Below, piece by piece: positions 25,238-34,252 of a DNA stretch of 64,000 nt. A model generated the notes under the pieces. The model was given only the letters and a program-made list of their open reading frames with translations, was not told the DNA's origin and searched no databases. This DNA comes from Patescibacteria group bacterium UBA6805. Its GTDB lineage: Bacteria; Patescibacteriota; Minisyncoccia; Minisyncoccales; Minisyncoccaceae. The stretch covers positions 1 through 64,000 of the forward strand of contig DKFD01000011.1 in the NCBI GenBank assembly GCA_002452735.1, in the 5' to 3' direction. Position 1 is the first letter of the stretch. The number at the start of each line of letters is the position of its first letter. The position numbers and the translations under genes are program-made.

Positions 25238-26614
25238 ATGAAGGATTTTGAGAAAACAGGAAAAACCGGAAAGAATGTTGAGCAAAAAGAAAACGAATTC
25301 GCCGTTTTTTCTAAGGGGATTATCGTTATTCTTGCCCCTATTTTAATTGCGTTTATGGCCTACGCGCTTGGACAGTGGAGTCCGTGGGCTTGGTTCTCTG
25401 TTATTTTTTCGTATATTTACATCCCATCTTATATCCTTGCTTTAGTGCTTGTTCCCCTTGTTCTTTATTTCTATTGGGCCAAACACAACGTCATAGGATA
25501 TTTCATTGAAGAAGGATACTGCATAATTTTCGCATGGAGCGGAGAAAATTTCGCCGGGGCAGACCTGCGATACGGCAAGGCGCGCTTTAATGAAAATTGG
25601 GACGTCGAGACGCCCGAAACTTCCGAAGAAAAAAAACCAATGTGGCAAAGAGGGAAAAAGATACGCATCGGAGGAATGGGTTTTTATCTCTGGCCTTTTA
25701 AAAGAATATACGAATATAATATGACTTGGGCCAAAAAGACGGAAAAGGGGGAAAGAGTTTCCAAAACCGAAAAACTTTCCCGCGTTCTTCTGAAGCCGTA
25801 CGTTTATTCTCTCGAGTATCAAAACATGGAAGATGCGGACAGAATGCCCATCAATATTGAGATAGCGGCTGAAATGCAAATAATAAACCCCATTAAAGCC
25901 CTATTCGGAGTGGAAAGATGGTATAGAGCCATCTTAAACATGACAGAGGGCGAGGTAAGGAAGTATATCGGGGAAAACCTTTATATAAAACTGATTAACC
26001 GTAAAAGTCAGGAAGAAGTGGGCGAAAAAATTAAGGAACAAATGAAAAACGTCTTGCAAGATTTTAATGCAGAGTATGGTGTCAATGTAAAGAGAATAAA
26101 AGTAATGCAAGTGGTTCCTTCAAGAAAAGAAGATGTTGAGGCAACTCTTAAAGCAATGCAGGCTGAAAGAGAAAGGGAGCGAGTAATAATCACAGCCCAG
26201 GCCGAAGCGGTTAAAATAGGGCAAGAACTTACGGGTGCCGTCATGCAGGCGCTGAGCTTGATGACCGGCATAAAAACAACCGAGCTCCAAGCGGAATTCA
26301 TCGCTGCTCCCGAGGCGTTTGAAAAAAAATACGGGGTAGCGTACAGGGAGGCCTATGACTTTGCGAAAAGAAGGATGGGCTTCGTCCAAAAAGGACGCAT
26401 TGAAATCATAACAGCCGATGGCTGCGACAAAGAAGGAAGTGCTTGTCCCAACAGCGGCGGCATAAATACGGACAAGTTGATAGAGGTTATAGCGGCGGTT
26501 GAGATGACGAAACAGGCGCTTTCCCAAAGGCCCGGGAGTCCTGCCCGGGAAGGAAGCGAAAAGAATCCTTTGTCTCTGGAAGAGAAAAAAAATAAGCTCG
26601 GACTAAAATATTAG
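25238..26614 (+). CDS. SPFH/band 7 (stomatin-like) membrane protein
   Basis: 458 aa. Two hydrophobic segments at residues ~27-50 and 55-85 are followed by an SPFH domain of about 200 residues (EYQNMEDADRMPINIEIAAEMQI, YIGENLYIKLINRKSQEEVGEKI, GVNVKRIKVMQVVPS) and an Ala/Glu-rich helix (LKAMQAERERERVIITAQAEA). Such proteins form large membrane-associated oligomers that organise lipid or protein domains. It has the clearest Shine-Dalgarno sequence in the window. No NfeD or FtsH partner is adjacent. A Cys pair (CDKEGSACP) lies in the C-terminal tail. Confidence 0.82.
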   Translation: MKDFEKTGKTGKNVEQKENEFAVFSKGIIVILAPILIAFMAYALGQWSPWAWFSVIFSYIYIPSYILALVLVPLVLYFYWAKHNVIGYFIEEGYCIIFAWSGENFAGADLRYGKARFNENWDVETPETSEEKKPMWQRGKKIRIGGMGFYLWPFKRIYEYNMTWAKKTEKGERVSKTEKLSRVLLKPYVYSLEYQNMEDADRMPINIEIAAEMQIINPIKALFGVERWYRAILNMTEGEVRKYIGENLYIKLINRKSQEEVGEKIKEQMKNVLQDFNAEYGVNVKRIKVMQVVPSRKEDVEATLKAMQAERERERVIITAQAEAVKIGQELTGAVMQALSLMTGIKTTELQAEFIAAPEAFEKKYGVAYREAYDFAKRRMGFVQKGRIEIITADGCDKEGSACPNSGGINTDKLIEVIAAVEMTKQALSQRPGSPAREGSEKNPLSLEEKKNKLGLKY

Positions 26615-26625
26615 TCCGATTTTTT
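26598..26625 (+). terminator. intrinsic terminator after the SPFH gene
   Basis: Perfect 9-bp stem TCGGACTAA / TTAGTCCGA with an AATA loop, followed by six T. The SPFH stop codon lies in the 3' arm of the hairpin. Confidence 0.8.
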
Positions 26626-27109
26626 ATAACAATTCTTGGCTTATTCCCTCGGGAATTTTTCCTTTCTGCTCTAACGAAGAAGAATTTTCTTCCGCAGAAT
26701 AATCTTCATTGCCGTCTTCTTTCGTAAAGTCCCAAATTATCTCCTCGTTGTTTTTTATGGCTTGCGACACTTCCTCAATTATTTTTGGGTCTATATTTAA
26801 TTTTTCCAAAGCGGACTTTAAGATTTCGCCCAAATCATTAAAAGTTATTTCTTTATTGATTAGTTTTTCTATTATTTTTACAATCGCCACGGAGGCGGAT
26901 ACTTCTTCAATGGGCCTTTTAAGAGCAAGACACTCTTTAATCTTTTGGCTATGTAAAAATTTTGCCACCCTTCTTTCTTCCGGGCTTTCAGCCGATTGCA
27001 AGTTCTTCTCCAAAACAGGGTCATTCTCAACGAGGTCTTTTTCCAGGCCATGCCGAACAACAATGTTTTCTATAAAGTTTAATGTTTCTGTCGAGGGTTT
27101 TTTTCTCAT
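26624..27109 (-). CDS. helical hypothetical protein next to virB6
   Basis: 161 aa, starting MRKKPSTETLNFIENIVVRHG. Predicted almost entirely helical, acidic, with no signal peptide or membrane helix. It resembles in style the small helical gene that heads the virB4 operon, with a repeated LIN-KEITFNDLGEILKSALEKL motif. It lies 16 bp downstream of virB6 and is likely co-transcribed. It could be a cytoplasmic accessory of the secretion machine; function not known. Confidence 0.55.
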   Translation of the reverse strand: MRKKPSTETLNFIENIVVRHGLEKDLVENDPVLEKNLQSAESPEERRVAKFLHSQKIKECLALKRPIEEVSASVAIVKIIEKLINKEITFNDLGEILKSALEKLNIDPKIIEEVSQAIKNNEEIIWDFTKEDGNEDYSAEENSSSLEQKGKIPEGISQELL

Positions 27110-27125
27110 ATTTGTTGATATAGAA

Positions 27126-29159
27126 TTAGGATATGGAGTTGGTAATAATGTCCAGTTTTTTGGTTATTTCTTTTTTCATGTTTTTTGCCTCTGTCGTCGT
27201 TAAATTATTAAGTTCTTGAATTTTAGCATTGGCCTGAGCCGTCCATATCTTATTGCTTTTTACGGCTTCTTTTTGTTCTTCGCTTAGGTTCTTGAAAAGA
27301 TTATAGATTTGCCTTTGGTTGAGGCCCGTTACATGCTTTTCAAAATCAAAACCGTCAAAAGTCGAGGGGTTTTGTAGCGCGTCTCTTTGCTGTTGCGTCC
27401 CGCGTTCATCAAAATATTTTCGGTCTTTTTCTGTTAGATTTGCCGCAACGAAAATATTCGTCAGAGAATCTGTCCTTATTTTTTCCTGTTTTTCTTTGGC
27501 ACTCATTTTTGACATAATGTCTGCCGTGGTTTGTTTTCCGTCCGTCAGCTTTTCAGCCTCTTGGGGAACAAACTTGGCAAACTCTTTTTTGCTAAACCCG
27601 TAGTTTCCGGCCGTCTTAATGTTTTTCGTTAAATAATCTATTTCTCCGTCATTAAGGTCTTTTTTCTCCATTAGTATTTGCAATGCCATGTGCTTTTTTA
27701 TGTTATCTTCTCTTGTCATGGGGGTAATGCCGCTAATTCTGCGCAATCCGTCGGTTGTTAAATTTTCCATCGGCTCTTTAAACTGTTTGAATTCTTTTTC
27801 TTCCATTCCTGCCGCAGTTCCCGGTTTTTCAAGGCCGATATCTTCTTTTCTCCTTGTTACCCATTGTTTTGCTCCTTCTGTTCGCTCCAGCGGAGATTTT
27901 ATCATCCCAGTCAAGCCGGCCGTGCTTGCAACCCTGCTTTTCTCGTCCACTTTGGCGGTCAGGGCTTCCTTAACACCGGTTTTTGTTCCGCCATACAGTC
28001 CCCCGCCCAAAACATAGGCGGCTCTTTTGGCCAGTCCATCGTCTTTAGTAAGAGCAGCCTGGGTTTTTGCTCCGGCATAGGCTCCGGTGGCGAATCCTGC
28101 TCCGGCAGCAGTCAGTCTTCCGAAGGCCTGCCTTCCATATCCGGTTGCCATTTCCGCTATTTGTCCGCCCGAAGAAACTGTTATGAAAAACCCGACAACA
28201 AGGAAGGCAAGGGGGACAATAAGACCAAGTAAACCACCAAGTCCAACAAGTCTTCCTCCTGGCTCTGAAACAAGCGGACTAATGGCCATCGTGGCCATTG
28301 TTTTATTTGACAGGTAGAGAGAGAAGCTGGCCGGAATACCGATAACCGTCCATTGAAGGAAATTGTTCCACCATTCATCCCAATAAGTGATGCTGGGAAA
28401 TATTTTTTGGAGATATTTTCCTTCGGGAAAAACCTTGCTGGCAAAGGCGATGGGAGAAACTATGACCAAAATCCACAATACAATGTGCCTGGCCAAGAAT
28501 ATGAAAGCGTAAAGGAAATATATGACAGTGGCGAATATGGCGAAAAGAAGGTAAGCGATAGGAAAAATGGGATCGTCAAAAGTAAAAGATTTGGACCGTA
28601 GTCCTTCGAGAATTATCTTTGCCATGTCGTAATTAATTCCACTGGTTAAAAATAAACCCATTAATTTGTTGGCAAAATCAATCATCACGCCGGCGATTAC
28701 CGGGGTGAAATTAATCAAAAGAGCTATGCCGACGAAATTAATCAATGCTTTTTTGGCTTTTGTTTCCTGAAAGCCGAGAATGATACTGATGGCAACGGCC
28801 ACCAAGCCGAAGACAAGAGCAACGTTGGCCAGGTTTCTTACCGTTTCCCATCCCATTTTGACGACGGGATTGTCTTGAATGGTGGTTCCCATGAAATCAG
28901 GACTGATAACCCAGGCCAACAAATCGTTGCCAACCTGCAATATTCCTTGGGCTATGCCAGAAAGCGTAAGGGTAAAGACAGCAAGAATCGCAGACCCTAT
29001 ATTAACAGAGTCTTCGTTTCCGCCAACAAATTGCGCTATCTTACTAATCATGGTGGCCCCGGCTATAATCTCAAACAGTTGAGCCCGGGCCAGAATAGGA
29101 GTAAGGATGAATAATAGAGAAAGGAAAATTATAAAAAATGTTTTGATTGAATGTTTCAT
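27126..29159 (-). CDS. virB6: VirB6/TrbL-like polytopic membrane protein
   Basis: 677 aa. A signal-like N-terminus is followed by about seven hydrophobic segments across residues 1-345 (for example GSAILAVFTLTLSGIAQGIL, LVFGLVAVAISIILGF, HIVLWILVIVSPIAFA, VPLAFLVVGFFITV). A Gly/Ala-rich stretch (GYGRQAFGRLTAAGAGFATGA) and a soluble charged C-terminal half follow. The layout matches VirB6/TrbL proteins, which form the inner-membrane channel of type IV secretion systems. It is divergent from the gene cluster encoding large VirB2-like surface proteins. Confidence 0.78.
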   Translation of the reverse strand: MKHSIKTFFIIFLSLLFILTPILARAQLFEIIAGATMISKIAQFVGGNEDSVNIGSAILAVFTLTLSGIAQGILQVGNDLLAWVISPDFMGTTIQDNPVVKMGWETVRNLANVALVFGLVAVAISIILGFQETKAKKALINFVGIALLINFTPVIAGVMIDFANKLMGLFLTSGINYDMAKIILEGLRSKSFTFDDPIFPIAYLLFAIFATVIYFLYAFIFLARHIVLWILVIVSPIAFASKVFPEGKYLQKIFPSITYWDEWWNNFLQWTVIGIPASFSLYLSNKTMATMAISPLVSEPGGRLVGLGGLLGLIVPLAFLVVGFFITVSSGGQIAEMATGYGRQAFGRLTAAGAGFATGAYAGAKTQAALTKDDGLAKRAAYVLGGGLYGGTKTGVKEALTAKVDEKSRVASTAGLTGMIKSPLERTEGAKQWVTRRKEDIGLEKPGTAAGMEEKEFKQFKEPMENLTTDGLRRISGITPMTREDNIKKHMALQILMEKKDLNDGEIDYLTKNIKTAGNYGFSKKEFAKFVPQEAEKLTDGKQTTADIMSKMSAKEKQEKIRTDSLTNIFVAANLTEKDRKYFDERGTQQQRDALQNPSTFDGFDFEKHVTGLNQRQIYNLFKNLSEEQKEAVKSNKIWTAQANAKIQELNNLTTTEAKNMKKEITKKLDIITNSIS

Positions 29160-29162
29160 GGC

Positions 29163-29222
29163 TTGCCCTTATTGTTTTTTTTATGGTATAATTATTATAC
29201 CATTACTTTATTTTACGTTCAA
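29163..29222. promoter_or_regulatory. overlapping divergent promoters sharing one palindrome
   Basis: A 21-bp palindrome at 29183-29203 (half-site ATGGTATAA, 3-bp centre) contains a TATAAT on each strand. Rightward: TTGCCC (29163-29168), 18 bp, TATAAT (29187-29192). Leftward: TTGAAC (29217-29222), 17 bp, TATAAT (29194-29199). RNA polymerase probably cannot use both at once. They feed virB6 on one side and the large surface-protein operon on the other. Confidence 0.65.
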
Positions 29223-29229
29223 TATCCGC

Positions 29230-29529
29230 ATGTTAAATCTTAAATTCAGTCCGGAAACAGTGATTATGCTGACCTTCGCCGTTATCATAGACCTAATCGG
29301 GATAATCCTTATCTGTTTCGCCCTGGATGATTTCGGGGTTCTGGACATAGTGAGTGGCGTTATAATAGGTGGCTGGATGCTTTTCAGAAGGGGCCGGGTG
29401 GTGAATATCAAGACTCAAAAAAAGCAAATAGTGCGCTTCCTGGCGGGAATGGGGATAGAGATAACCCCCTATCTCGGCGCTCTTCCGGCCGTGACAGTCA
29501 TTACGCTTTTAACTTTAAGGGAAAAATAA
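29230..29529 (+). CDS. small membrane protein, function unknown
   Basis: About 99 aa from the ATG at 29230 (MLNLKFSPETVIMLTFAVII). The frame is open further upstream, but that part lies inside virB6 and the shared promoter, so the later start is chosen. Two hydrophobic segments (~10-32 and 75-95) flank a basic middle (RRGRVVNIKTQKKQ). Its stop is 1 bp before the start of the 1123-aa protein, so the genes are co-transcribed. Family not recognised. Confidence 0.6.
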   Translation: MLNLKFSPETVIMLTFAVIIDLIGIILICFALDDFGVLDIVSGVIIGGWMLFRRGRVVNIKTQKKQIVRFLAGMGIEITPYLGALPAVTVITLLTLREK

Positions 29530-29530
29530 A

Positions 29531-32500
29531 ATGGACAAAAAGAAAATTATTTTTATTTTAATCCTTCTCGTTCTTCCTTTTTTTGTTATGGCTCAAGCCG
29601 GCCTGGAGAACGATTATCCGGCTATTGGCGGGACCCAACCCACGGACAGTTCTTCCCCGGCCGAATTCTTAAAATACATTTTCAACCTGGGAATTCTTTT
29701 CGGCGTCATTGCCGCTGTTTTCGTTTTGATTTCCCAGGGCGCGACCATGCTCATGGCCAAAGGAGAAATGGCCCTGGTCATTCTGGCTCAAGAAAAAATC
29801 AAAAGGGTTTTTGTCGGCCTCCTGATTCTTTTAGGCTCTTACATCATTTTAACAGCCATTAATCCCGATTTGAAGGTTATAAAATTCAGTCCCTTGGAAG
29901 TTTTTGAAAACATAATAAACAAGCCCGGAACCGAAGAAGAAACCTACCCTCTGTCGGAATTCGAGGAAATCCCCCTGGGCTCCATTCTGGAAAGCATTCT
30001 AGCCGCCAATTCTTCGGAAAGAATCTACAACGACAGAACCGAAGAGCTTTGCTACGCTTACGATGAAAACGGAGATACGATTGATAGAAATGACGACAAG
30101 AAGATAGACGAGAACGACCTGCTAAAAGGAATGGATATGTATTATTGCCTGTCGGAACTGAACAAAGCCATAATCAAGAAGATAAGAGATTTGAACGGAG
30201 GCAACTCTTTGTGTAACAGTCCCTCCAAAGGCGGGCCGATTGAAGAAATGAAAACTTTGATTGCCAGCGGCTGCAGCTGTCAGGCTTGTGATGTCTGGAA
30301 ACCAAATTATTATTGTCCGGGCTCCGAATGTTATCAGTGTATGACCTATGCCTGCGGGGAATGCAGTACTTGCTGTAAGGACCACTGCTCTTGTTGCGGC
30401 CGGGCTTATTACGCCCCGGATTTGGGTTGCCAACAGGTTAACGATAAATCAAGAGACCCTTGCGCGGCGGTCAGGGACGGCATAGATTGCGCCAGAAACG
30501 AAATCAAGCTGCGAGTTGACGGAAACGGATACGGCGTTCCAGGAGCGGCCGAGGATAAATGCGCTTTTACCAGATATTTCAACGAGAATGAATATAAGTT
30601 TTTAACAATCAGCGAGGGAAGGGAAAGGTTGGAATCGTTCAGAAACTATTTTCAGAACCATTTGACGGACTTGATAAAAGCGGAATCAATGATGAAATCT
30701 CCTTATGGGGAGAGAATATCGTTGGCCGAGTTTGAGGCCATTCGGTCCAAAGACCAATACAAAAAGACGGTGGCCAAAGAATTCCAAAACACCAACAGCG
30801 ATTATTCTTATAATCCGGTAAAATACTGTCGCGATTTCAATTGTACGGAATACAAAAACGGAGACGAAAAAAATCTTTGCGTGTCCGGAGGGAGAGTTGA
30901 TTTGACCCAGGAACTGATGGAAAAAGAAAAACTGATAGACCCCTTGTATGATAAGGAGCCCGAGATTTTTGACAAGAGAGTCTGCCAAGTAAATCAAATA
31001 CAAAACGGAAACGATACAGAGAGTTATTATTACGACGGCGACGGAGCGACCTTCTATTTCCAGGCGGGGTACAAGACAAAAAAAACAAGCAATCAAGAAA
31101 AATGCTCAATTGATTCCGCCATTGAGAAAGAAACCATCAAGAGCTTGATTCCTATTGGAGAAACGGTTGATGCTACGGAAAAATTCGCTGAAGACGTTTT
31201 GGTTTTAATAAATCAAATTATGTCGGAAACCCGGGAGACTATTGAGAAAGCAATTCAGTTAAGTGCCCTGCCAGAGAAGTGTGATTGTTCTCAGGGCTGC
31301 AGCAACAGATCTGACTGCAGATGTTCTACCAGCGAAGAAGGATGCACCAGCTGTTCTTGTGGTTCGTGTCTGGCCTGCGATGCCAGATCCCAAACGCTGT
31401 GCACTTGCTGTAAAGACTGCGAAGAGGTGGAGGTCGTTGATGAGAATATTCCCAGTCCTTGGGACGATATGACCAGTTTTGGCTATTGCCCGTCTTGCCC
31501 GTCCCTTTATTCGACCGGAGACGTGAACGAGTACTGGACCTATTGCCCTTGTAGCGGAATCCTGCTTTTTCCCAATATATCGCTTATTAACGACCCTAAA
31601 ACCCAGTTTTGTTATTTGGGAGAAGAGCTTGGTTCTTATTGTTCTTTAAGTTTTCAAGAAGAAAAATGCCAAACAGCATTTAGAAGATTGCCTTTAATGT
31701 GCATGCTTTCAAGAGTAAGCGCTCCCAGATTTGTAAATTATACCATAGAAAGCTGTCAAGCAGTCAGCCAGAACCCAACCGTGGCTCCCATTCTTTGCGG
31801 AAGCGGTTTGAATACTTATTACACTCAAAAAAACATTTTAACGTTAAAACCCAAGTCAGAAATAATCGTTGTTTGCGAAGGACAGCAGCCGGTTAATCAA
31901 GAAGCAATAAATAATTTAAACGTCCACTGCAGCACGAGTTGCAAGGGTGAACCGGGATGTCAAGGACGTCTTGATTGGATAAGCGCCGATGAATTTATCT
32001 TAACAAATTATTTCTGCAAAGGCCCCATGGCTCCGAAAGACCCCAAGGGCCTAATAGGGAGAGACAGTACGCCTTATAATAATTCCATGTCCATTTTTTT
32101 ACCCGGCGGCCATGAAATAGTCAGCATCGAGGCCATTCCTTTGACCACCGGCGCGAGGTCTGTCAAGTATTATCATCTCGGGGGTTGCTCCACGGAGTAT
32201 ACCGACGATGGACCGGTGGAGCATTGCACAGAAGCGGGCTACAACACCTATCATTTTTGGGACGGCGGTTATGCTTTGAAAATCAAGGTTGTCAATACGA
32301 TAAGAATAAAACGGGGAGAGATTGACAATCAGGCTTATTACGTCTGTCCCTATAATGACATAAAAGACAGGCAGTGCCGGATATTCAAATACAGCGACGA
32401 TGTAGAGCCGAATTATCCGGAAAACATTGATACGGATTACGACTGCCGGGATGAAAATTCTTCCGGCGCGGGATATCTTCAGAAGATAGAGCTTTTGAAC

Positions 32501-32902
32501 GACCGCCTGAACAATTTAATCCAAGGCAAAAACTTAAGGGAGGGCGATGTCAATCGCTGGACGATTCTGGAAAAGCTCTCTTTGACAAGAAAGAGGGCGG
32601 AATCCTGCGTCCGGGGCTATGGCTTTCCCCACAAAGAGGACTTGACCGAGCAAAGGATATTTTCCTGCCAGGAAGGGATTGATGCCACAATTTTGAATTC
32701 TTTGGTCGTTTTGCCCGACTTCCCCTACCCCCAAACCGGAAATTACTGGAATTGCTATCCTTTGAACAGCAGTTTTCTGACCAATGACCAGAAAGAATCT
32801 TGCTATATCAACAAAGATGCCGAGGGAACCGAAGCAGACCCGAAATGCCAAAGATTAATCAAGGGCATGATGGATAATTATTATTGCTGCCAGGGAGAAT
32901 AA
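29531..32902 (+). CDS. large cysteine-rich surface protein with an N-terminal VirB2-like module
   Basis: 1123 aa. A signal peptide (~1-21) is followed by NDYPAIGG and two membrane helices (LKYIFNLGILFGVIAAVFVLI; VGLLILLGSYIILTAINP), the layout of VirB2/TrbC pilins. A ~1000-residue ectodomain follows, with two very dense cysteine blocks (around residues 238-300 and 580-640; for example CGECSTCCKDHCSCC) and many scattered cysteines. No catalytic motif was recognised. It shares its N-terminal module with the next two genes and with the 130-aa protein at 41650. Likely displayed outside the membrane, disulphide-bonded or metal-binding. Role in attachment is an inference. Confidence 0.65.
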   Translation: MDKKKIIFILILLVLPFFVMAQAGLENDYPAIGGTQPTDSSSPAEFLKYIFNLGILFGVIAAVFVLISQGATMLMAKGEMALVILAQEKIKRVFVGLLILLGSYIILTAINPDLKVIKFSPLEVFENIINKPGTEEETYPLSEFEEIPLGSILESILAANSSERIYNDRTEELCYAYDENGDTIDRNDDKKIDENDLLKGMDMYYCLSELNKAIIKKIRDLNGGNSLCNSPSKGGPIEEMKTLIASGCSCQACDVWKPNYYCPGSECYQCMTYACGECSTCCKDHCSCCGRAYYAPDLGCQQVNDKSRDPCAAVRDGIDCARNEIKLRVDGNGYGVPGAAEDKCAFTRYFNENEYKFLTISEGRERLESFRNYFQNHLTDLIKAESMMKSPYGERISLAEFEAIRSKDQYKKTVAKEFQNTNSDYSYNPVKYCRDFNCTEYKNGDEKNLCVSGGRVDLTQELMEKEKLIDPLYDKEPEIFDKRVCQVNQIQNGNDTESYYYDGDGATFYFQAGYKTKKTSNQEKCSIDSAIEKETIKSLIPIGETVDATEKFAEDVLVLINQIMSETRETIEKAIQLSALPEKCDCSQGCSNRSDCRCSTSEEGCTSCSCGSCLACDARSQTLCTCCKDCEEVEVVDENIPSPWDDMTSFGYCPSCPSLYSTGDVNEYWTYCPCSGILLFPNISLINDPKTQFCYLGEELGSYCSLSFQEEKCQTAFRRLPLMCMLSRVSAPRFVNYTIESCQAVSQNPTVAPILCGSGLNTYYTQKNILTLKPKSEIIVVCEGQQPVNQEAINNLNVHCSTSCKGEPGCQGRLDWISADEFILTNYFCKGPMAPKDPKGLIGRDSTPYNNSMSIFLPGGHEIVSIEAIPLTTGARSVKYYHLGGCSTEYTDDGPVEHCTEAGYNTYHFWDGGYALKIKVVNTIRIKRGEIDNQAYYVCPYNDIKDRQCRIFKYSDDVEPNYPENIDTDYDCRDENSSGAGYLQKIELLNDRLNNLIQGKNLREGDVNRWTILEKLSLTRKRAESCVRGYGFPHKEDLTEQRIFSCQEGIDATILNSLVVLPDFPYPQTGNYWNCYPLNSSFLTNDQKESCYINKDAEGTEADPKCQRLIKGMMDNYYCCQGE

Positions 32903-32921
32903 TAAATTAATTGAATCAAGC

Positions 32922-34247
32922 ATGAAGAAAAAAATATTATTTCTGTTCCTTCTGCTCTCTCTTGTTTTGGTTTCCAATGTTTATGCCTTGGAAGCGCAGT
33001 ATCCTGAAATTCTGGGTAAAACCATAACCGATGAAACCACGCCGGCTGGTTACGTGGTATATTTCTTCTATCTGGCCATGTCCTTGGGAAGCGTTCTGGT
33101 TTTCATAATCTTGGTCATGGCCGGAATTGATTTTATCACCGCAGGAGGAGAGCCGGCGAAAATAAGCGAAGGGAGAAAAAAGATAATCAGCGCCATTGTC
33201 GGCTTGATAGTTCTTTTCAGCTCTTTCCTGATTCTTAACAGTATCAATCCCGCCTTGCTGAAGATAGAGCTGGAAAAATTGGAATGTCCGGGAGGAATTT
33301 CAATCGTGAAGCAGAAAGCTGACGGGAAGAAAGTTGATGACTGCATAACCGGCAGCGTAAGCAACATCGAAGGAGACGTTATTGAGACAAAGGGATGGGT
33401 TTTTTCGGGTTGTCTCGTAAAAGAGGTCTATCTTTGCACTCAGCCGGGCTTCAAAGGAACCTGCACTAAAGTTTCTGACCCCAAAAGTCAGAATTTTACC
33501 TGCCAACCCAATTACCAGTTCACAAACGGTACCAGCTTAAGCGGAGTCAAATCAGTAAAATTCGTCTGGCGCTCACCCGGAGTATATTTGTACGACAACA
33601 TCAACTTTGAACCAAACGACCTCAGCAAAAGCCCGAAGCATCTCGGCAGCAACATTAAAAATATGAACGACGTCGGTTTTGACAATATGGCTCAATCATA
33701 CCAGTTAATTTTCCCGGAAACGGAAACAGCCGAAGAGATTCCGATATATTACGGTGCGGTTTTTTTTGACAGCTTCAATTATTCGGGCAAATGCAGTCTG
33801 GAAATAATGAACCAAAAGGACTTGGGAGTTCCCACTTCCATCGGAAGGAACACCTTGTCTTCGGCCATTGTTTTCACCCAAAAAGAGACCGATACCCTCA
33901 AGGATTTGGGCGACATTGTTTTGTACAATAACATAGATTGCGGACAAAGTACCAGCGAGGAAGTAAAGAAATGCTCCCTGAATATTTACAATTACATAAC
34001 AGTCGGAAAGATTAAAGACGATTGTCCCGAATTCGAGGACGGAGACTACGTGCTTTCTTTCAGCATCAACGGACCCGGAGGCATGATTTTAAAAGGAAGC
34101 CAGAACGCGCTTTGCGAATATTTTGATTCCAAGAGCATGGTTTCCGGCAGTTGTTATCCGAGCTTAAAAACCAAATCAACAATTTACGTCCAGGGGCCTG
34201 GAGGAACCAAGCCTGAGTCTTATATAATCTTCCCGGTGGACAATTAA
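32922..34247 (+). CDS. VirB2-like module fused to a beta/gamma-crystallin-like ectodomain
   Basis: 441 aa. Signal peptide (~1-23), the shared motif QYPEILGKTITDETTPAGY, two membrane helices with GGEPAKISEGRKKI between them, and an end at SINP. The ectodomain has repeated Greek-key-like units: VYLCTQPGFKGTCTKV and a later GAVFFDSFNYSGKCSLEI, each followed ~25-35 residues on by a DNMAQS or NTLSS segment resembling the (N/D)(N/D)xx(S/T)S calcium motif of beta/gamma-crystallins. Cysteines could form disulphides. Operon position is between the Cys-rich protein and a closely related paralogue. Confidence 0.6.
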   Translation: MKKKILFLFLLLSLVLVSNVYALEAQYPEILGKTITDETTPAGYVVYFFYLAMSLGSVLVFIILVMAGIDFITAGGEPAKISEGRKKIISAIVGLIVLFSSFLILNSINPALLKIELEKLECPGGISIVKQKADGKKVDDCITGSVSNIEGDVIETKGWVFSGCLVKEVYLCTQPGFKGTCTKVSDPKSQNFTCQPNYQFTNGTSLSGVKSVKFVWRSPGVYLYDNINFEPNDLSKSPKHLGSNIKNMNDVGFDNMAQSYQLIFPETETAEEIPIYYGAVFFDSFNYSGKCSLEIMNQKDLGVPTSIGRNTLSSAIVFTQKETDTLKDLGDIVLYNNIDCGQSTSEEVKKCSLNIYNYITVGKIKDDCPEFEDGDYVLSFSINGPGGMILKGSQNALCEYFDSKSMVSGSCYPSLKTKSTIYVQGPGGTKPESYIIFPVDN

Positions 34248-34252
34248 TAAAT

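Noticed and set aside
29107..29229. Longer version of the small membrane protein starting at 29107
   Set aside because: The extra residues lie inside virB6 and across the shared promoter, so they would not be in the mRNA.
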